A stretch of 64,000 nt of DNA from Rhizobium oryziradicis (lineage in GTDB: Bacteria; Pseudomonadota; Alphaproteobacteria; Rhizobiales; Rhizobiaceae), in contig NZ_MKIM01000025.1 in assembly GCF_001939045.1 (NCBI RefSeq), positions 181,707-245,706 on the forward strand. Reading direction: 5' to 3'. The translations under genes were made by a program, and so were the position numbers. Below are positions 19,051-28,415 of the stretch, piece by piece (the first letter of the stretch is position 1; every line of letters begins with the position of its first letter). Below the pieces are notes generated by a model. The model was not told the DNA's origin and made no database searches. It saw only the letters and a list, made by a program, of their open reading frames with translations.

Positions 19051-19932
19051 TTGGCAGAGCTCACGCTCAGGCAGGATTATTTCGGTGATCCCTTTGGTTT
19101 TCAAGCGCTTACGGACCTGTTAAAGGCGGTCTTCGGAATTGATGTTGGATTGCTGCAACGGTTTGGTGGGCCTGACCCGTCCAGCATGCCCTTTGGTTAT
19201 TTTGATCGCGCAGGACGCTGCGTTGCCAACTTCAGCGCGTTCTCCATGCCACTCATGATCAATGGCAGCTTGGTGATGGCCGCGGGCTATCAATCCGGTG
19301 CAGTTCTGCCCGAATTTCGAGGTCAAGGACTTTACCGAAACCTGATGCAACAGGCCTTTGCCTGGGCCGATGCCTCAGGGTTCAGCACTGGCATTCTGCT
19401 CACCGACAAACCATCGCTTTATGAGGCATACGGCTTTCGAACGCTGCCCCAGCATAGATTTCATGGCCCGGCACCTGACGTTCAACCAATGGGGACACAA
19501 TCACGGCAGCTCGATCTCAACCATGCGGCCGATATCGCTATTCTGAGCGAAATTCTGGATCGTCGGCAGCCTGTTTCCAATCGCTTTGCTGTGGTGCGCC
19601 AAAAGGAAATGTTTCTTCTCAACAGTGTGTTCGATCCCGCGATCACACTCAGCCTTCTGCCGGACCTTGGCATCGTGATTGCCTGGAAACGCGGCGATGA
19701 TGGTCGCTTGCTTCTTCTGGATATTGCTGGACCGGCGCTACCGACAATGACTGAAATTCTCTCTCATCTCAACCAGCCTGCCGATCGGATCGAGGTTCAT
19801 TTCCCAACCGATCGTCTCGGATGGGAAGGAACGCCCATGGCGTATCAAGGCAATTGCGCGCTGATGATCTCAGGCCTCGCCCAAGACGCAGTTCAGCTGC
19901 CACTCATGCTTTCGCCGATGGCCGACTTTTAA
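19051..19932 (+). CDS. GNAT-like acetyltransferase downstream of dut
   Basis: About 293 residues with an N-terminal GNAT domain; the acetyl-CoA loop is seen in GAVLPEFRGQGLYRNLMQQAF, followed by LLTDKPSLYEAYGFR. The C-terminal half is less familiar and may be a second, degenerate acyltransferase domain. Start choice is uncertain: TTG at 19051 with AGGA just upstream is preferred, since the ATG at 19006 would overlap dut by 32 bases. The pairing with dut recurs in rhizobia as I recall it. Substrate unknown. Confidence 0.75.
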   Translation: MAELTLRQDYFGDPFGFQALTDLLKAVFGIDVGLLQRFGGPDPSSMPFGYFDRAGRCVANFSAFSMPLMINGSLVMAAGYQSGAVLPEFRGQGLYRNLMQQAFAWADASGFSTGILLTDKPSLYEAYGFRTLPQHRFHGPAPDVQPMGTQSRQLDLNHAADIAILSEILDRRQPVSNRFAVVRQKEMFLLNSVFDPAITLSLLPDLGIVIAWKRGDDGRLLLLDIAGPALPTMTEILSHLNQPADRIEVHFPTDRLGWEGTPMAYQGNCALMISGLAQDAVQLPLMLSPMADF

Positions 19933-20561
19933 CGCTGCGCCTCCGTTGCCATGCGAATGGCAAGTGCGGCCAGCACGGTTCCCATCAGCCAGCGCTGCAC
20001 CACCATCCACAAGGGACGGCGGCCCAAAAACAGGGCGATACAGCCTGCCATAATGGCGATCATTCCGTTGACGGTGATGCTGATGATAATCTGGGTGCAA
20101 CCAAGCACGATGGATTGCATCAGCACGTGCCCGCGCGCTGGATCAATAAATTGCGGCATGAGAGACAGGTAGATCACAGCCACTTTCGGATTGAGCAGAT
20201 TGGTGACCAACCCCATGATAAACAGCCGTTTCGGGCTATCCTTGGGCAAGTCCCGCACCTGAAACGGTGAGCGTCCGCCGGGCTTGATGGCCTGCCACGC
20301 CAGATAGGCAAGATAGGCGGCACCCGCCAGTTTCAACGCATCATAGGCATAAGGCACGGCCATCACCAAAACCGTGATCCCTAAGGCCGAGGCCAGCATA
20401 TAAAACAAAAACCCGAGTGCGACCCCGCCCAGCGAGATCAGACCCGCCAATGGCCCCTGACAGATGGAGCGCGACACCAGATAGATCATATTGGGGCCTG
20501 GGGTGAGCACCATGCCAAGGCAGATGAGCGCGAAAGCAATAAGCGAGGCAGCGGCGGGCAT
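19929..20561 (-). CDS. LysE/RhtB-family amino-acid exporter
   Basis: A 210-residue inner-membrane protein with about six hydrophobic segments. The family signature appears near the N-terminus (CLGMVLTPGPNMIYLVSRS) and as GLVTNLLNPKVAVIYLSLMPQF. The ATG at 20561 has AGGA eight bases upstream. The frame stays open far upstream, but that part is antisense to the next exporter and is not real. It is divergent from a second LysE/RhtB gene. The exported substrate cannot be read from sequence. Confidence 0.88.
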   Translation of the reverse strand: MPAAASLIAFALICLGMVLTPGPNMIYLVSRSICQGPLAGLISLGGVALGFLFYMLASALGITVLVMAVPYAYDALKLAGAAYLAYLAWQAIKPGGRSPFQVRDLPKDSPKRLFIMGLVTNLLNPKVAVIYLSLMPQFIDPARGHVLMQSIVLGCTQIIISITVNGMIAIMAGCIALFLGRRPLWMVVQRWLMGTVLAALAIRMATEAQR

Positions 20562-20687
20562 GGCAGTGTTCCTGATGGTCTTGATTGATCCATAAGCAGA
20601 ATGCCTGAGCCTTCGCAAATACCAATGTGTCACCATTGCAAGTTTACGGGGACCACGATAGCATTTTACCAGTCTCGGAGATGCATC

Positions 20688-21305
20688 ATGACCCTCACCT
20701 CTCTCCTCGCTTATGCGGGCGCGCTCTTCATCGCAGCCGCCATTCCCGGCCCCGGCATGACAGCCATTGTTGCTCGCGCCCTTGGCTCTGGCTTTCGCCC
20801 GACATTTTTCATGGGGCTGGGGCTTATTCTGGGTGATCTTTGCTATCTGACGGCCGTCATTCTGGGCCTGTCCTATGTGGCGCAAACCTTTGTGACACCG
20901 TTTCTGATCATCAAATTCGCAGGGACGCTGTATCTCGGCTATATTGCGTGGAAGCTCTGGACCGCAGGCCTTTTGCCACAGGATATTGAGGCGCGCAAAA
21001 GTGCGGGTGCTGTGGCCTCGTTTTTCTCCGGCCTGTTTGTCACACTGGGCAATCCCAAGACCATGCTGTTTTACGTGGCGCTGGTGCCCACGTTGATCCC
21101 GCTGGATGCCATTGGTGCACGCGATTTTGCACTTTTGGTTGGCACCACCTTTGTTGTGCTCATGGCTGTTTTGCTGCCCTATATTTTGCTGGCCGCCAAG
21201 GCCCGCCTCTTGCTGAAACAGCCATCGGCTTTGAAATTCCTCAACCGCGCCGCCGCCAGCATTCTCGCCGGCACTGCCGCCTATATCGCAACCCGCGCTG
21301 CGTGA
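20688..21305 (+). CDS. LysE/RhtB-family amino-acid exporter
   Basis: A 205-residue inner-membrane protein, paralogous in fold to the divergent neighbour at 19929-20561. It shows FIAAAIPGPGMTAIVARALG near the N-terminus and GLFVTLGNPKTMLFYVALVP in the middle. The ATG at 20688 follows GGAG. Two diverging paralogues of this family side by side suggest an old duplication or shared control; no regulator lies between them. It is followed by cysK after 137 bases, possibly as a cysteine-related export function, which is only a guess. Confidence 0.88.
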   Translation: MTLTSLLAYAGALFIAAAIPGPGMTAIVARALGSGFRPTFFMGLGLILGDLCYLTAVILGLSYVAQTFVTPFLIIKFAGTLYLGYIAWKLWTAGLLPQDIEARKSAGAVASFFSGLFVTLGNPKTMLFYVALVPTLIPLDAIGARDFALLVGTTFVVLMAVLLPYILLAAKARLLLKQPSALKFLNRAAASILAGTAAYIATRAA

Positions 21306-21442
21306 AATAAACACCTGCAAGGCCCCGCGTTCTGTTGTGTTTTTTCTCTTTCCAACCTCGATGGTAGGCAAAGGGTTCTGGCCGGTTTGTCGCTTTGACC
21401 GTATGGTGGTGGCAAAGAGACGGCTTATCAGGGAGACATGCC

Positions 21443-22423
21443 ATGTCAGCATCCACGTCAGAAACCAAAAAACCGGGCCGGGGTCGCGTTTATGGCTCGA
21501 TCACCGAAACCATTGGCGACACCCCCATTGTGCGGCTGGACAAGCTGGCGAAGGAAAAAGGCGTGAAAGCCAATCTTCTGGCCAAGCTGGAGTTTTTCAA
21601 TCCGATCTCCTCCGTCAAGGACCGCATTGGCGTGGCGATGATTGAAAATCTGGAAGCACAAGGCAAGATCACCCCCGGCAAGACCACGCTGGTGGAGCCC
21701 ACCTCCGGCAACACCGGCATTGCGCTGGCCTTTGCGGCTGCCGCCAAGGGCTATCGCCTGATCCTGACCATGCCGGAAACCATGTCGATTGAGCGCCGCA
21801 AGATGCTCGCACTTCTGGGGGCCGAACTGGTGCTGACAGAAGGCCCGAAGGGCATGAAGGGGGCCATTGCCAAGGCGGAAGAGCTGGCATCCACCATCCC
21901 CGACGCCGTCATTCCGCAGCAATTTGAAAATCCGGCCAACCCGGAAATTCACCGCAAAACCACGGCCGAAGAAATCTGGAACGACACTGACGGTGCTATC
22001 GATATTTTTGTCTCCGGCATTGGCACCGGCGGCACCATCACCGGCACAGGCCAGGTGTTGAAAGCAAAGAAGCCCTCCGTGAAGGTGGTGGCGGTGGAAC
22101 CTGCAGACAGCCCGGTTCTGTCGGGCGGAGCCCCCGGCCCTCACAAAATTCAGGGCATAGGTGCTGGCTTTGCGCCCGCCATTCTCGATACGCATATTTA
22201 CGATGAGATCGTCACGGTGACCAATGATGAAGCCTTTGACACGGCGCGTCTTGTTGCTCGTCTTGAAGGCGTGCCCGTTGGTATTTCGTCCGGTGCGGCC
22301 TTGACAGCGGCCATCAAGGTTGGCCAGCGCGAAGAGAATGCCGGCAAGACAATCGTGGTGATCATCCCCTCGTTCGCCGAGCGCTATCTCTCGACCGCGC
22401 TGTTTGCCGGTCTGGGTGAATAG
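21443..22423 (+). CDS. cysK: Cysteine synthase A (O-acetylserine sulfhydrylase)
   Basis: PLP enzyme that makes L-cysteine from O-acetylserine and sulfide. The 326 residues include [13 protein letters not shown], the PLP lysine in [10 protein letters not shown], the substrate loop [16 protein letters not shown], the glycine-rich phosphate site [13 protein letters not shown] and a C-terminal [12 protein letters not shown]. The ATG at 21443 follows GGGAG; the upstream extension to 21395 is not conserved. A strong terminator follows, so the gene is likely a single unit. Confidence 0.95.
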   Translation: MSASTSETKKPGRGRVYGSITETIGDTPIVRLDKLAKEKGVKANLLAKLEFFNPISSVKDRIGVAMIENLEAQGKITPGKTTLVEPTSGNTGIALAFAAAAKGYRLILTMPETMSIERRKMLALLGAELVLTEGPKGMKGAIAKAEELASTIPDAVIPQQFENPANPEIHRKTTAEEIWNDTDGAIDIFVSGIGTGGTITGTGQVLKAKKPSVKVVAVEPADSPVLSGGAPGPHKIQGIGAGFAPAILDTHIYDEIVTVTNDEAFDTARLVARLEGVPVGISSGAALTAAIKVGQREENAGKTIVVIIPSFAERYLSTALFAGLGE

Positions 22424-22444
22424 GCCCGGTTTGCTTGAAATCGA

Positions 22445-22484
22445 CCAAGACCGGCAGGATGTTCTGCCGGTCTTGGCGTGTTTG
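22445..22484 (+). terminator. cysK terminator
   Basis: Perfect 13-bp stem (CCAAGACCGGCAG with CTGCCGGTCTTGG, 22445-22476) around a 6-base loop, 21 bases after the cysK stop. The tail is CGTGTTTG, so the T-run is weak. Confidence 0.65.
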
Positions 22485-22513
22485 CACCATACCGTTCTGA
22501 CATCGTGCTTCCT

Positions 22514-22563
22514 GCTGCATAATTCCTTAAATCGGAATCGATTTAAGGAGAAAATCTTGCTGC
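22514..22563. repeat. Rhizobial intergenic inverted repeat (RIME-like)
   Basis: An 11-bp perfect repeat, TCCTTAAATCG and CGATTTAAGGA, with a 4-base spacer at 22524-22549. It is bounded by CTGCAT on the left and CTGCAG on the right, so the symmetry extends outward imperfectly. From memory, closely similar CGATTTAAGG-type elements are scattered through Rhizobium and Agrobacterium intergenic DNA. Confidence 0.55.
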
Positions 22564-22695
22564 AGATGGAATGAGTTACATACCCTTTTTAGATTTAAAA
22601 AACCGAATGGTGCTCTTGTTGCAGATCATGTGCTGCGATTGCACGAACAAACCGACTGGGCTATGGTCGTTTCGGGGCAGGTAGTCAGGACATGT

Positions 22696-23766
22696 ATGCG
22701 AAGACAACGTTTTTACGATAGATTACCGGCCTTTGTCATTTCGACACAAGAGCACTCGTCTCTCGCCTATACGGCAATGACCTATCTTCTGTCGCTTCTG
22801 GTATTTATCGCAACGCTTGCCTTACGGTTTTGGGTGGATGATTATCTGCTTGGCACATTTCCCTATGTGACATTTTTCCCAGCCGTGGTTGTGGTTGCTT
22901 TCATTTTTGGCGTTCCGCAAGGCATCATGGTGGCCATTTTGGGTGGCCTCGCATCCTGGTATTTTTTCATTCCACCTTATTTCACGTTTGAGCTCTCCGT
23001 CAGCACGGCGATTGCCATGCTGCTCTATGTCTTCGTGGTAACAACAGATATTGGCCTGACGGCGTTTATGATGAGCGCTTATCGCGCCGAGAAAACCGCT
23101 CGCGATGAAATGCAGCGATTGGCCGAACACCAGGAGGTCATGGCGCAGGAGCTGGACCATCGCCTGAAAAACGTATTTGCCACCATCAATGCGATTATCA
23201 ACCTTTCGCAAAGGCACGTCCATACCGTTCCCCAATTTGCAACCGCCTTGCGCGAGCGCCTCAATGCCATGGCGCGCTCCAACCTTTTGCTGCGAGGTCT
23301 GCGCTCTGGCGAGGAAACCACGGTCTGCGTTATCATTTCCAAGGCGCTTGAGCCATTTGGTGTGGCCGAAACATCGAGACTGCAATTGTCAGGCCCACCG
23401 GTTCCCGTCAGTGGGCAGGCGGTCATCCTTCTCAGCCTTGTGCTGCACGAACTGGGCACCAATGCTGCGAAATATGGCTCCCTTTCTGTCGATACCGGTG
23501 AAATTCACTTAAGCTGGACGGTAGGCACCATCCCTCAGCCCGATGACAGCACAAAAACAGCCTTGTCTATCTGCTGGAGCGAGTGTGGCGGCCCCACGCC
23601 ACAGCAACCCGAAGAAGGCAAGGCCGGTTTTGGCTCCACGCTTGTGCGCAGAGTGGTTGCCGCCGTTCAAGGCAGTGTTGCGATCACCTTCGCACCCAGC
23701 GGTCTGGTGGCTGAAATATCCATTCCGCTCGATGCCATGCACGATGCCGATACCGAAGCCGCCTGA
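22696..23766 (+). CDS. HWE-family sensor histidine kinase with DUF4118 membrane domain
   Basis: Predicted membrane sensor kinase of 356 residues. Residues about 20-130 hold four hydrophobic segments of the DUF4118 type (as in KdpD), then a short linker and an HWE kinase: phosphoacceptor region ELDHRLKNVFATINA, N box LHELGTNAAKYGSLS and the diagnostic W-x-E in WSECGGP, plus GFGSTLVRR. No periplasmic sensor domain is evident. ATG at 22696 with AGGA upstream is preferred; a GTG at 22630 is also in frame. No response regulator is adjacent, so it is an orphan kinase. HWE kinases in rhizobia often feed the general stress response, which is an inference here. Confidence 0.88.
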   Translation: MRRQRFYDRLPAFVISTQEHSSLAYTAMTYLLSLLVFIATLALRFWVDDYLLGTFPYVTFFPAVVVVAFIFGVPQGIMVAILGGLASWYFFIPPYFTFELSVSTAIAMLLYVFVVTTDIGLTAFMMSAYRAEKTARDEMQRLAEHQEVMAQELDHRLKNVFATINAIINLSQRHVHTVPQFATALRERLNAMARSNLLLRGLRSGEETTVCVIISKALEPFGVAETSRLQLSGPPVPVSGQAVILLSLVLHELGTNAAKYGSLSVDTGEIHLSWTVGTIPQPDDSTKTALSICWSECGGPTPQQPEEGKAGFGSTLVRRVVAAVQGSVAITFAPSGLVAEISIPLDAMHDADTEAA

Positions 23767-23777
23767 TACACTCGAAC

Positions 23778-23817
23778 GTATTTCGTGTTCAACTGTCATA
23801 AGTTGAACGCGAAATGC
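23778..23817. terminator. Bidirectional hairpin between kinase and comM
   Basis: Fifteen-base arms, ATTTCGtGTTCAACT and AGTTGAACgCGAAAT, with one T-G position and a 6-base loop at 23780-23815. It lies between two convergent genes, 13 bases after the kinase stop and 4 bases before the comM stop, so it likely stops transcription from both sides. Confidence 0.6.
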
Positions 23818-23818
23818 T

Positions 23819-25351
23819 TTAGGCGGCAGACGAAAGACGCTCTGCCGGTATGCGATAAGAGATGGCCTCGGCCAGATGAAGGCGGCCCAGCGCTTCAGCC
23901 CCGTCCAGATCTGCCAATGTGCGCGCCACCTTCAACACACGGTGATAGGCCCGCGCCGAGAATTTGAATTTTTCCGCCGCATCGCGCAAAAGCTGAAGGC
24001 CTGCCGCATCAGGTGCCGCCAGCTTTTCGATCAATGCCGTTGAACAGCGCGCATTGAGCGTCACCTCTGAAACACCGGCATCCGTAAAACGGGCAATCTG
24101 CCGCTGACGCGCCTTGGCAACCCGACGGGCGACATCCGCACTTTTCTCCGCCGCCATGGGCTTGATCAGGTCGACCGCCGAGACGGCAGGCACATCAATG
24201 CGAATATCAATGCGGTCCATCAGCGGGCCAGAAATACGCCCCTGATATTCCGTCACACAGCGAATGCCGCGCGCACAGGTGTGACCCGGCTCTCCGGCCA
24301 TGCCACAACGGCAGGGGTTCATGGCCGCAATCAGCTGGAAATTGGCCGGATAGGTCACCCGATGATTGGCGCGGGCGATGATGCATTCGCCGCTTTCCAG
24401 CGGTTGACGCAGTGCATCCAGCACTTGGGGCGAAAATTCCGGAAATTCATCCAGAAACAACACGCCGTGATGGGCAAGTGAGGCCTCGCCGGGCTTTGCC
24501 TTCAAGCCACCACCGACAAGGGCGGCCATGGTGGCGGAATGGTGCGGCGTGCGAAATGGCCTGCGATCTGACAGCTTGCCGCCGGACAAATGCCCGCCGA
24601 TGGAATGGATCATCGAGACTTCCAGCAATTCCGATGCCGATAGCGCTGGCAAAATCGATGGCAAGCGGGCAGCCAGCATGGATTTTCCAGAGCCGGGTGG
24701 TCCCACCATTAAGAGGTTATGGCCGCCAGCCGCCGCCACTTCCAACGCCCGTTTGGCACTTTCCTGGCCGCGAATATCCGCCAAATCGGGCAGATTGCCC
24801 GGCAAGGCCCGGCTGGCCGGCTGTGGCCGGGTGAGAACTTGCGTGCCCTTGAAGTGGTTGGCGAGCGCAATCAGACTGCGGGGTGCGAGAATATCAATAT
24901 CAGAGCCTGCCCAGGCAGCTTCCGGGCCGCTGTCTGCGGGGCAGATCAAGCCTTTGTTGAGCGCGTTGGCGGCCATGGCAGCAGGCAATGCCCCTGTCAC
25001 CGGCGCAATGGTTCCATCCAGATTAAGCTCGCCAATCACCAGATATTGGCCAAGCACATCGCCGGGAATAGCTTCGAGGGCCGCCATCAAGCCCAGCGCA
25101 ATGGCCAGATCATAATGCGAACCTTCTTTGGGAAGATCGGCAGGTGCCAGATTGACCGTCACTTTCTTGGGCGGCAGGGCAAGGCCCGAGGCATGCAGGG
25201 CGGCCTGCACCCGCTCCCGGCTTTCGGCCAGCGCCTTATCGGGCAGACCGACAATCTGCATGCCTATTTTGCCCGGTGCCACCATGACCTGAACATCAAC
25301 AGGAACGCCATCAATCCCCTGAAATGCAACAGTCCCAACCCGTGCAACCAT
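23819..25351 (-). CDS. comM: ComM-like Mg-chelatase-type AAA+ ATPase (YifB family)
   Basis: The ComM/YifB group of AAA+ proteins; Vibrio ComM is a branch-migration helicase that helps integrate DNA in natural transformation. The 510 residues have an N-terminal Lon-like domain, Walker A MVGPPGSGKSMLAARLP, Walker B GVLFLDEFPEF, and the family zinc-like cluster CRCG ... C ... C. The ATG at 25351 gives the conserved MVARVGTVAFQG beginning. It is convergent with the HWE kinase. Rhizobia are not generally known to be transformable, so a broader recombination role is likely. Confidence 0.93.
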   Translation of the reverse strand: MVARVGTVAFQGIDGVPVDVQVMVAPGKIGMQIVGLPDKALAESRERVQAALHASGLALPPKKVTVNLAPADLPKEGSHYDLAIALGLMAALEAIPGDVLGQYLVIGELNLDGTIAPVTGALPAAMAANALNKGLICPADSGPEAAWAGSDIDILAPRSLIALANHFKGTQVLTRPQPASRALPGNLPDLADIRGQESAKRALEVAAAGGHNLLMVGPPGSGKSMLAARLPSILPALSASELLEVSMIHSIGGHLSGGKLSDRRPFRTPHHSATMAALVGGGLKAKPGEASLAHHGVLFLDEFPEFSPQVLDALRQPLESGECIIARANHRVTYPANFQLIAAMNPCRCGMAGEPGHTCARGIRCVTEYQGRISGPLMDRIDIRIDVPAVSAVDLIKPMAAEKSADVARRVAKARQRQIARFTDAGVSEVTLNARCSTALIEKLAAPDAAGLQLLRDAAEKFKFSARAYHRVLKVARTLADLDGAEALGRLHLAEAISYRIPAERLSSAA

Positions 25352-25690
25352 ATTCAACCCCTGCCCGCAAAAACCTTGATCAACCCACTCAATCATTCCT
25401 TCGATTTTCGCCGAAAAATCAAAAACAAATGAGATAAATCAGAAGATTACAATCAATCGAATTGCCTCGATGGAAAACCAAGACACACTCTACCGCAACC
25501 TTAGAATTGCATAGGCCAGACAAAACAACAAGAACAATAAATGAACAAAGACCCGATTTGAGAGAGAAATGGTTGCATCAGGTTGTATTGACAGAACAAA
25601 ACAGAACCCGCTGCTGTGCCGCTTTGTCGTCATCAACGCAAAACGCTCCCGTGGAGGCCACGGGAGCGTTCACATCCGAACTCTTGACTA
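25352..25690. other. comM-gshB intergenic region
   Basis: About 340 bases with the comM upstream region and the gshB terminator at its right end. Two short plus-strand frames (from 25462 and 25569) cross it, but they overlap the end of gshB antisense and show no recognisable product. I see no further feature. Confidence 0.6.
25642..25670 (-). terminator. gshB terminator
   Basis: Perfect 13-bp stem (AACGCTCCCGTGG with CCACGGGAGCGTT) and a 3-base loop, followed on the minus strand by TTTTGCGTT. It starts 21 bases after the gshB stop. Confidence 0.85.
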
Positions 25691-26638
25691 TCAGGCGCGC
25701 TTTTTCTCGATCGCGTCCCACAGCAGGCTTGCGATATCGGCACCGCCAAACTTCTTCACTTCACGAAGGCCGGTTGGCGAGGTGACGTTGATCTCGGTCA
25801 TGTAATCGCCGATCACATCGATGCCGACCAGCAAAAAGCCGCGCTCGCGAAGAGCAGGACCAATGCGGGCGCAGATTTCACGCTCACGGGCTGTCAGCTC
25901 GGTTGGCTCTGGTCTGCCACCCGCATGCATGTTGGAGCGCGCATCGTTTTCGGCAGGTACGCGGTTGATGGCACCCACTGGCTCGCCATCCACCAGAATG
26001 ATGCGCTTGTCGCCTTTGCGCACGGCTGGCAGATAGCCTTGCGCAATGAAGGGTTCGCGGAACATCTGTGTGAACATTTCCATCAGTGATGAGAAATTGC
26101 GATCATCGCGGGTGGAATGGAACACGCCTGCGCCGCCGTTGCCGTAGAGAGGCTTCAGGATAATATCACCCATTTCCGCGCGAAAAGCGGCGATCTCGGC
26201 GGGATCACGGGTGATCAGCGTTGGCGGCATCAGATCTGCAAATTCGGTAACAAAGATCTTCTCAGGCGAATTGCGCACCCAGGCCGGATCGTTCACCACC
26301 AGGGTCTTGGGGTGGATGCGCTCCAGCAGATGGGTGGCCGTGATATAGGCCATGTCAAACGGCGGGTCCTGACGCAGCAGCACCACATCCATGGTGGACA
26401 GGTCCACGCGCTCTGGCTCACCCAAGGTGTAGTGATCACCCTTCACATCGCGCAATTCCATGGGCTCAACGGTTGCAAAAATGCGGCCATCGCGCATGGT
26501 GAGGCGGTCGGGCGTGTAATGAAACAGCTTGTAGCCGCGGCTTTGCGCCTCAAGGCTCATGGCGAATGTCGAATCGCCTGCAATATTGATGGAGGAAACG
26601 TGGTCCATCTGGACGGCGACATTGGTAATCTTGGCCAT
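25691..26638 (-). CDS. gshB: Glutathione synthetase
   Basis: ATP-grasp enzyme joining gamma-glutamylcysteine and glycine. The 315 residues match prokaryotic Gsh[20 protein letters not shown] at the N-terminus, [20 protein letters not shown], the ATP-grasp loop [13 protein letters not shown], and [12 protein letters not shown] near the C-terminus. ATG at 26638. The cupin gene upstream on the same strand ends 80 bases before it; a strong terminator follows. Confidence 0.95.
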   Translation of the reverse strand: MAKITNVAVQMDHVSSINIAGDSTFAMSLEAQSRGYKLFHYTPDRLTMRDGRIFATVEPMELRDVKGDHYTLGEPERVDLSTMDVVLLRQDPPFDMAYITATHLLERIHPKTLVVNDPAWVRNSPEKIFVTEFADLMPPTLITRDPAEIAAFRAEMGDIILKPLYGNGGAGVFHSTRDDRNFSSLMEMFTQMFREPFIAQGYLPAVRKGDKRIILVDGEPVGAINRVPAENDARSNMHAGGRPEPTELTAREREICARIGPALRERGFLLVGIDVIGDYMTEINVTSPTGLREVKKFGGADIASLLWDAIEKKRA

Positions 26639-26718
26639 GGTTCATCTCTCGCTGAATATGTTCGAGATGTAGGATGGCGGCGCGCTGAACGCAACGTCTT
26701 CAATGGAATTTATCGCCG

Positions 26719-27210
26719 TCAAAGCCCGCTGCGGGAGGCACCGCGCATGGCATTGCGCAGGCGGTAGAGCGTTGCCAATGGCTCTGGAAAGGGTTTGCGC
26801 AAAAAGGCTATCTTGCGCACGTAAGTCTCAACACGCCAGGTGGCCCAGGTGCCACCCTTGAAATAGGCAATATCGCCGGCGCGCAAAATCCGCTCGCTGC
26901 CGTCTTCTGCGGTTACATGCACTTCGCCTTCTTGGATAACCACCGTTTCATCCCAGCCGAAATACCAGCGGAAGGCACCAGCGGTGCAATCCCACACCGC
27001 GGTTGATGAAGCCTCATCCTCACTTTGCGAGTGATTGGCCAGCCGCGCTTGCGGATCACCCTCAATCACCCAATCCGGGTTGATCGGCGCAGGCTGAAGC
27101 TCCACCCCATAGCCATGGGCCGCCACCAATGACGGTGCATCAGCACCACGCTTCAAGCGCGGCACGGCCATGGCAAGACCCGCAAGCCCAATGATTAGTC
27201 TGATTGGCAT
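26719..27210 (-). CDS. Cupin-domain protein (DUF861-like) with N-terminal hydrophobic segment
   Basis: A 163-residue protein. The core is a single cupin fold resembling the DUF861 (cupin_3) family: GAFRWYFGWDETVVIQEGEVHV, then LRAGDIAYFKGGTWATW. The first 20 residues (MPIRLIIGLAGLAMAVPRL) look like a membrane or export segment, unusual for a cupin_3 protein. ATG at 27210 with GGGGGCG close upstream. Its function is not known; the position upstream of gshB suggests only possible cotranscription. Confidence 0.75.
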   Translation of the reverse strand: MPIRLIIGLAGLAMAVPRLKRGADAPSLVAAHGYGVELQPAPINPDWVIEGDPQARLANHSQSEDEASSTAVWDCTAGAFRWYFGWDETVVIQEGEVHVTAEDGSERILRAGDIAYFKGGTWATWRVETYVRKIAFLRKPFPEPLATLYRLRNAMRGASRSGL

Positions 27211-27297
27211 GATCGCCCCCGATAATCCCCTTGTTTGAGAGGATATACCAGAAGCCGATCACGATTTCATTACCAACCTTGCTGGCATTTTACCGTT

Positions 27298-28404
27298 TCA
27301 GGCGGAAACTGTCTCAGAATCAGCACCGAGAACCATGCGTGCCTCATGAAATGGCACCTCAATGCGGCGACCGTCTTTGTCGAAGAAGTGCAGACGCTCC
27401 GGGCGAATGCCGAGGCGCAGATCACTGCTCAAGGCAACATCCACAGGCAGCGTTGCACAAAGGGCCTGATCGCCAACAAAGCCATGCACGAGGCGAACCG
27501 CCCCCAGCTCTTCAATATAATCGACCTTGAAGGGCAGATAAGCCTGGCCCGGGGTGGCAATGGCGAGGTCTTCTGCCCGAATCCCCACTGTGACTTCACC
27601 GCTATAGGAGGCCTCTCCATCAAACACAAAACTGATGGGCCAAAGCGACAAACGATTTCCATCCAGCCGCGCCGTAATCAGGTTCATGGCGGGCGAACCG
27701 ATGAAGCTGGCCACAAAGGTGGAGGCAGGCTTGTTATAAACCTCCAGCGGCGTGCCAATCTGCTCGATACGGCCACCGTTGAGCACCACCAGCCGGTCCG
27801 CCAGTGTCATAGCTTCGAGCTGGTCATGGGTGACGTAAATGGAGGTGGTGCCAAGGCGGCGTTGTAATTTACGGATTTCCACCCGCATCGATACGCGCAA
27901 TTTGGCATCCAGATTAGACAATGGCTCGTCAAACAAAAACACCGCAGGCTTGCGCACAATGGCGCGGCCCATGGCCACACGCTGGCGCTGACCACCGGAA
28001 AGCGCACGCGGTTTGCGGTCCAGATAGGGCTCCAGTTGCAGCATTCGGGCGGCTTCGGCCACGCGGGCCTCAATCTCATCCTTCGGGGTTTTACGGTTTT
28101 TCAGGCCATAGGCCAGATTTTGCCGCACCGTCATATGCGGATAGAGCGCATAATTCTGAAACACCATGGCGATGTCGCGGTCTGCCGGTTCAACCTGATT
28201 GACGGCGCGATCACCAATGCGAACCACGCCTTCCGAGATGCTTTCCAAGCCAGCCACCATGCGCAAAAGCGTGGATTTGCCGCAGCCGGAAGGGCCAACC
28301 AGCACGATGAATTCGCCGTCGTTGATCTGGATGTCCACGCTGTTCACAGCACGCACACCGCCGTCATAGATCTTGGAGACCTGATTGATATCGATGGAAG
28401 CCAT
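27298..28404 (-). CDS. ugpC: sn-Glycerol-3-phosphate ABC transporter ATPase
   Basis: ATP-hydrolysing subunit of 368 residues: Walker [15 protein letters not shown]-loop [20 protein letters not shown], signature [14 protein letters not shown], Walker [18 protein letters not shown]-switch [13 protein letters not shown], then a C-terminal OB-type regulatory domain. It is the last gene of ugpBAEC. Closely related MalK/MsmX-type ATPases are hard to tell apart by sequence alone; the operon context supports UgpC. Confidence 0.93.
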   Translation of the reverse strand: MASIDINQVSKIYDGGVRAVNSVDIQINDGEFIVLVGPSGCGKSTLLRMVAGLESISEGVVRIGDRAVNQVEPADRDIAMVFQNYALYPHMTVRQNLAYGLKNRKTPKDEIEARVAEAARMLQLEPYLDRKPRALSGGQRQRVAMGRAIVRKPAVFLFDEPLSNLDAKLRVSMRVEIRKLQRRLGTTSIYVTHDQLEAMTLADRLVVLNGGRIEQIGTPLEVYNKPASTFVASFIGSPAMNLITARLDGNRLSLWPISFVFDGEASYSGEVTVGIRAEDLAIATPGQAYLPFKVDYIEELGAVRLVHGFVGDQALCATLPVDVALSSDLRLGIRPERLHFFDKDGRRIEVPFHEARMVLGADSETVSA

Positions 28405-28415
28405 TGGACTGTCCT

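Noticed and set aside
20562-21452. Upstream extension of the minus-strand LysE/RhtB frame to about 507 residues
   Set aside because: The extra part is antisense to the plus-strand exporter gene and low complexity; the conserved start is the ATG at 20561.
25462-25805. Short plus-strand frames between comM and gshB
   Set aside because: They run through the gshB terminator and end antisense in gshB, with no recognisable product.
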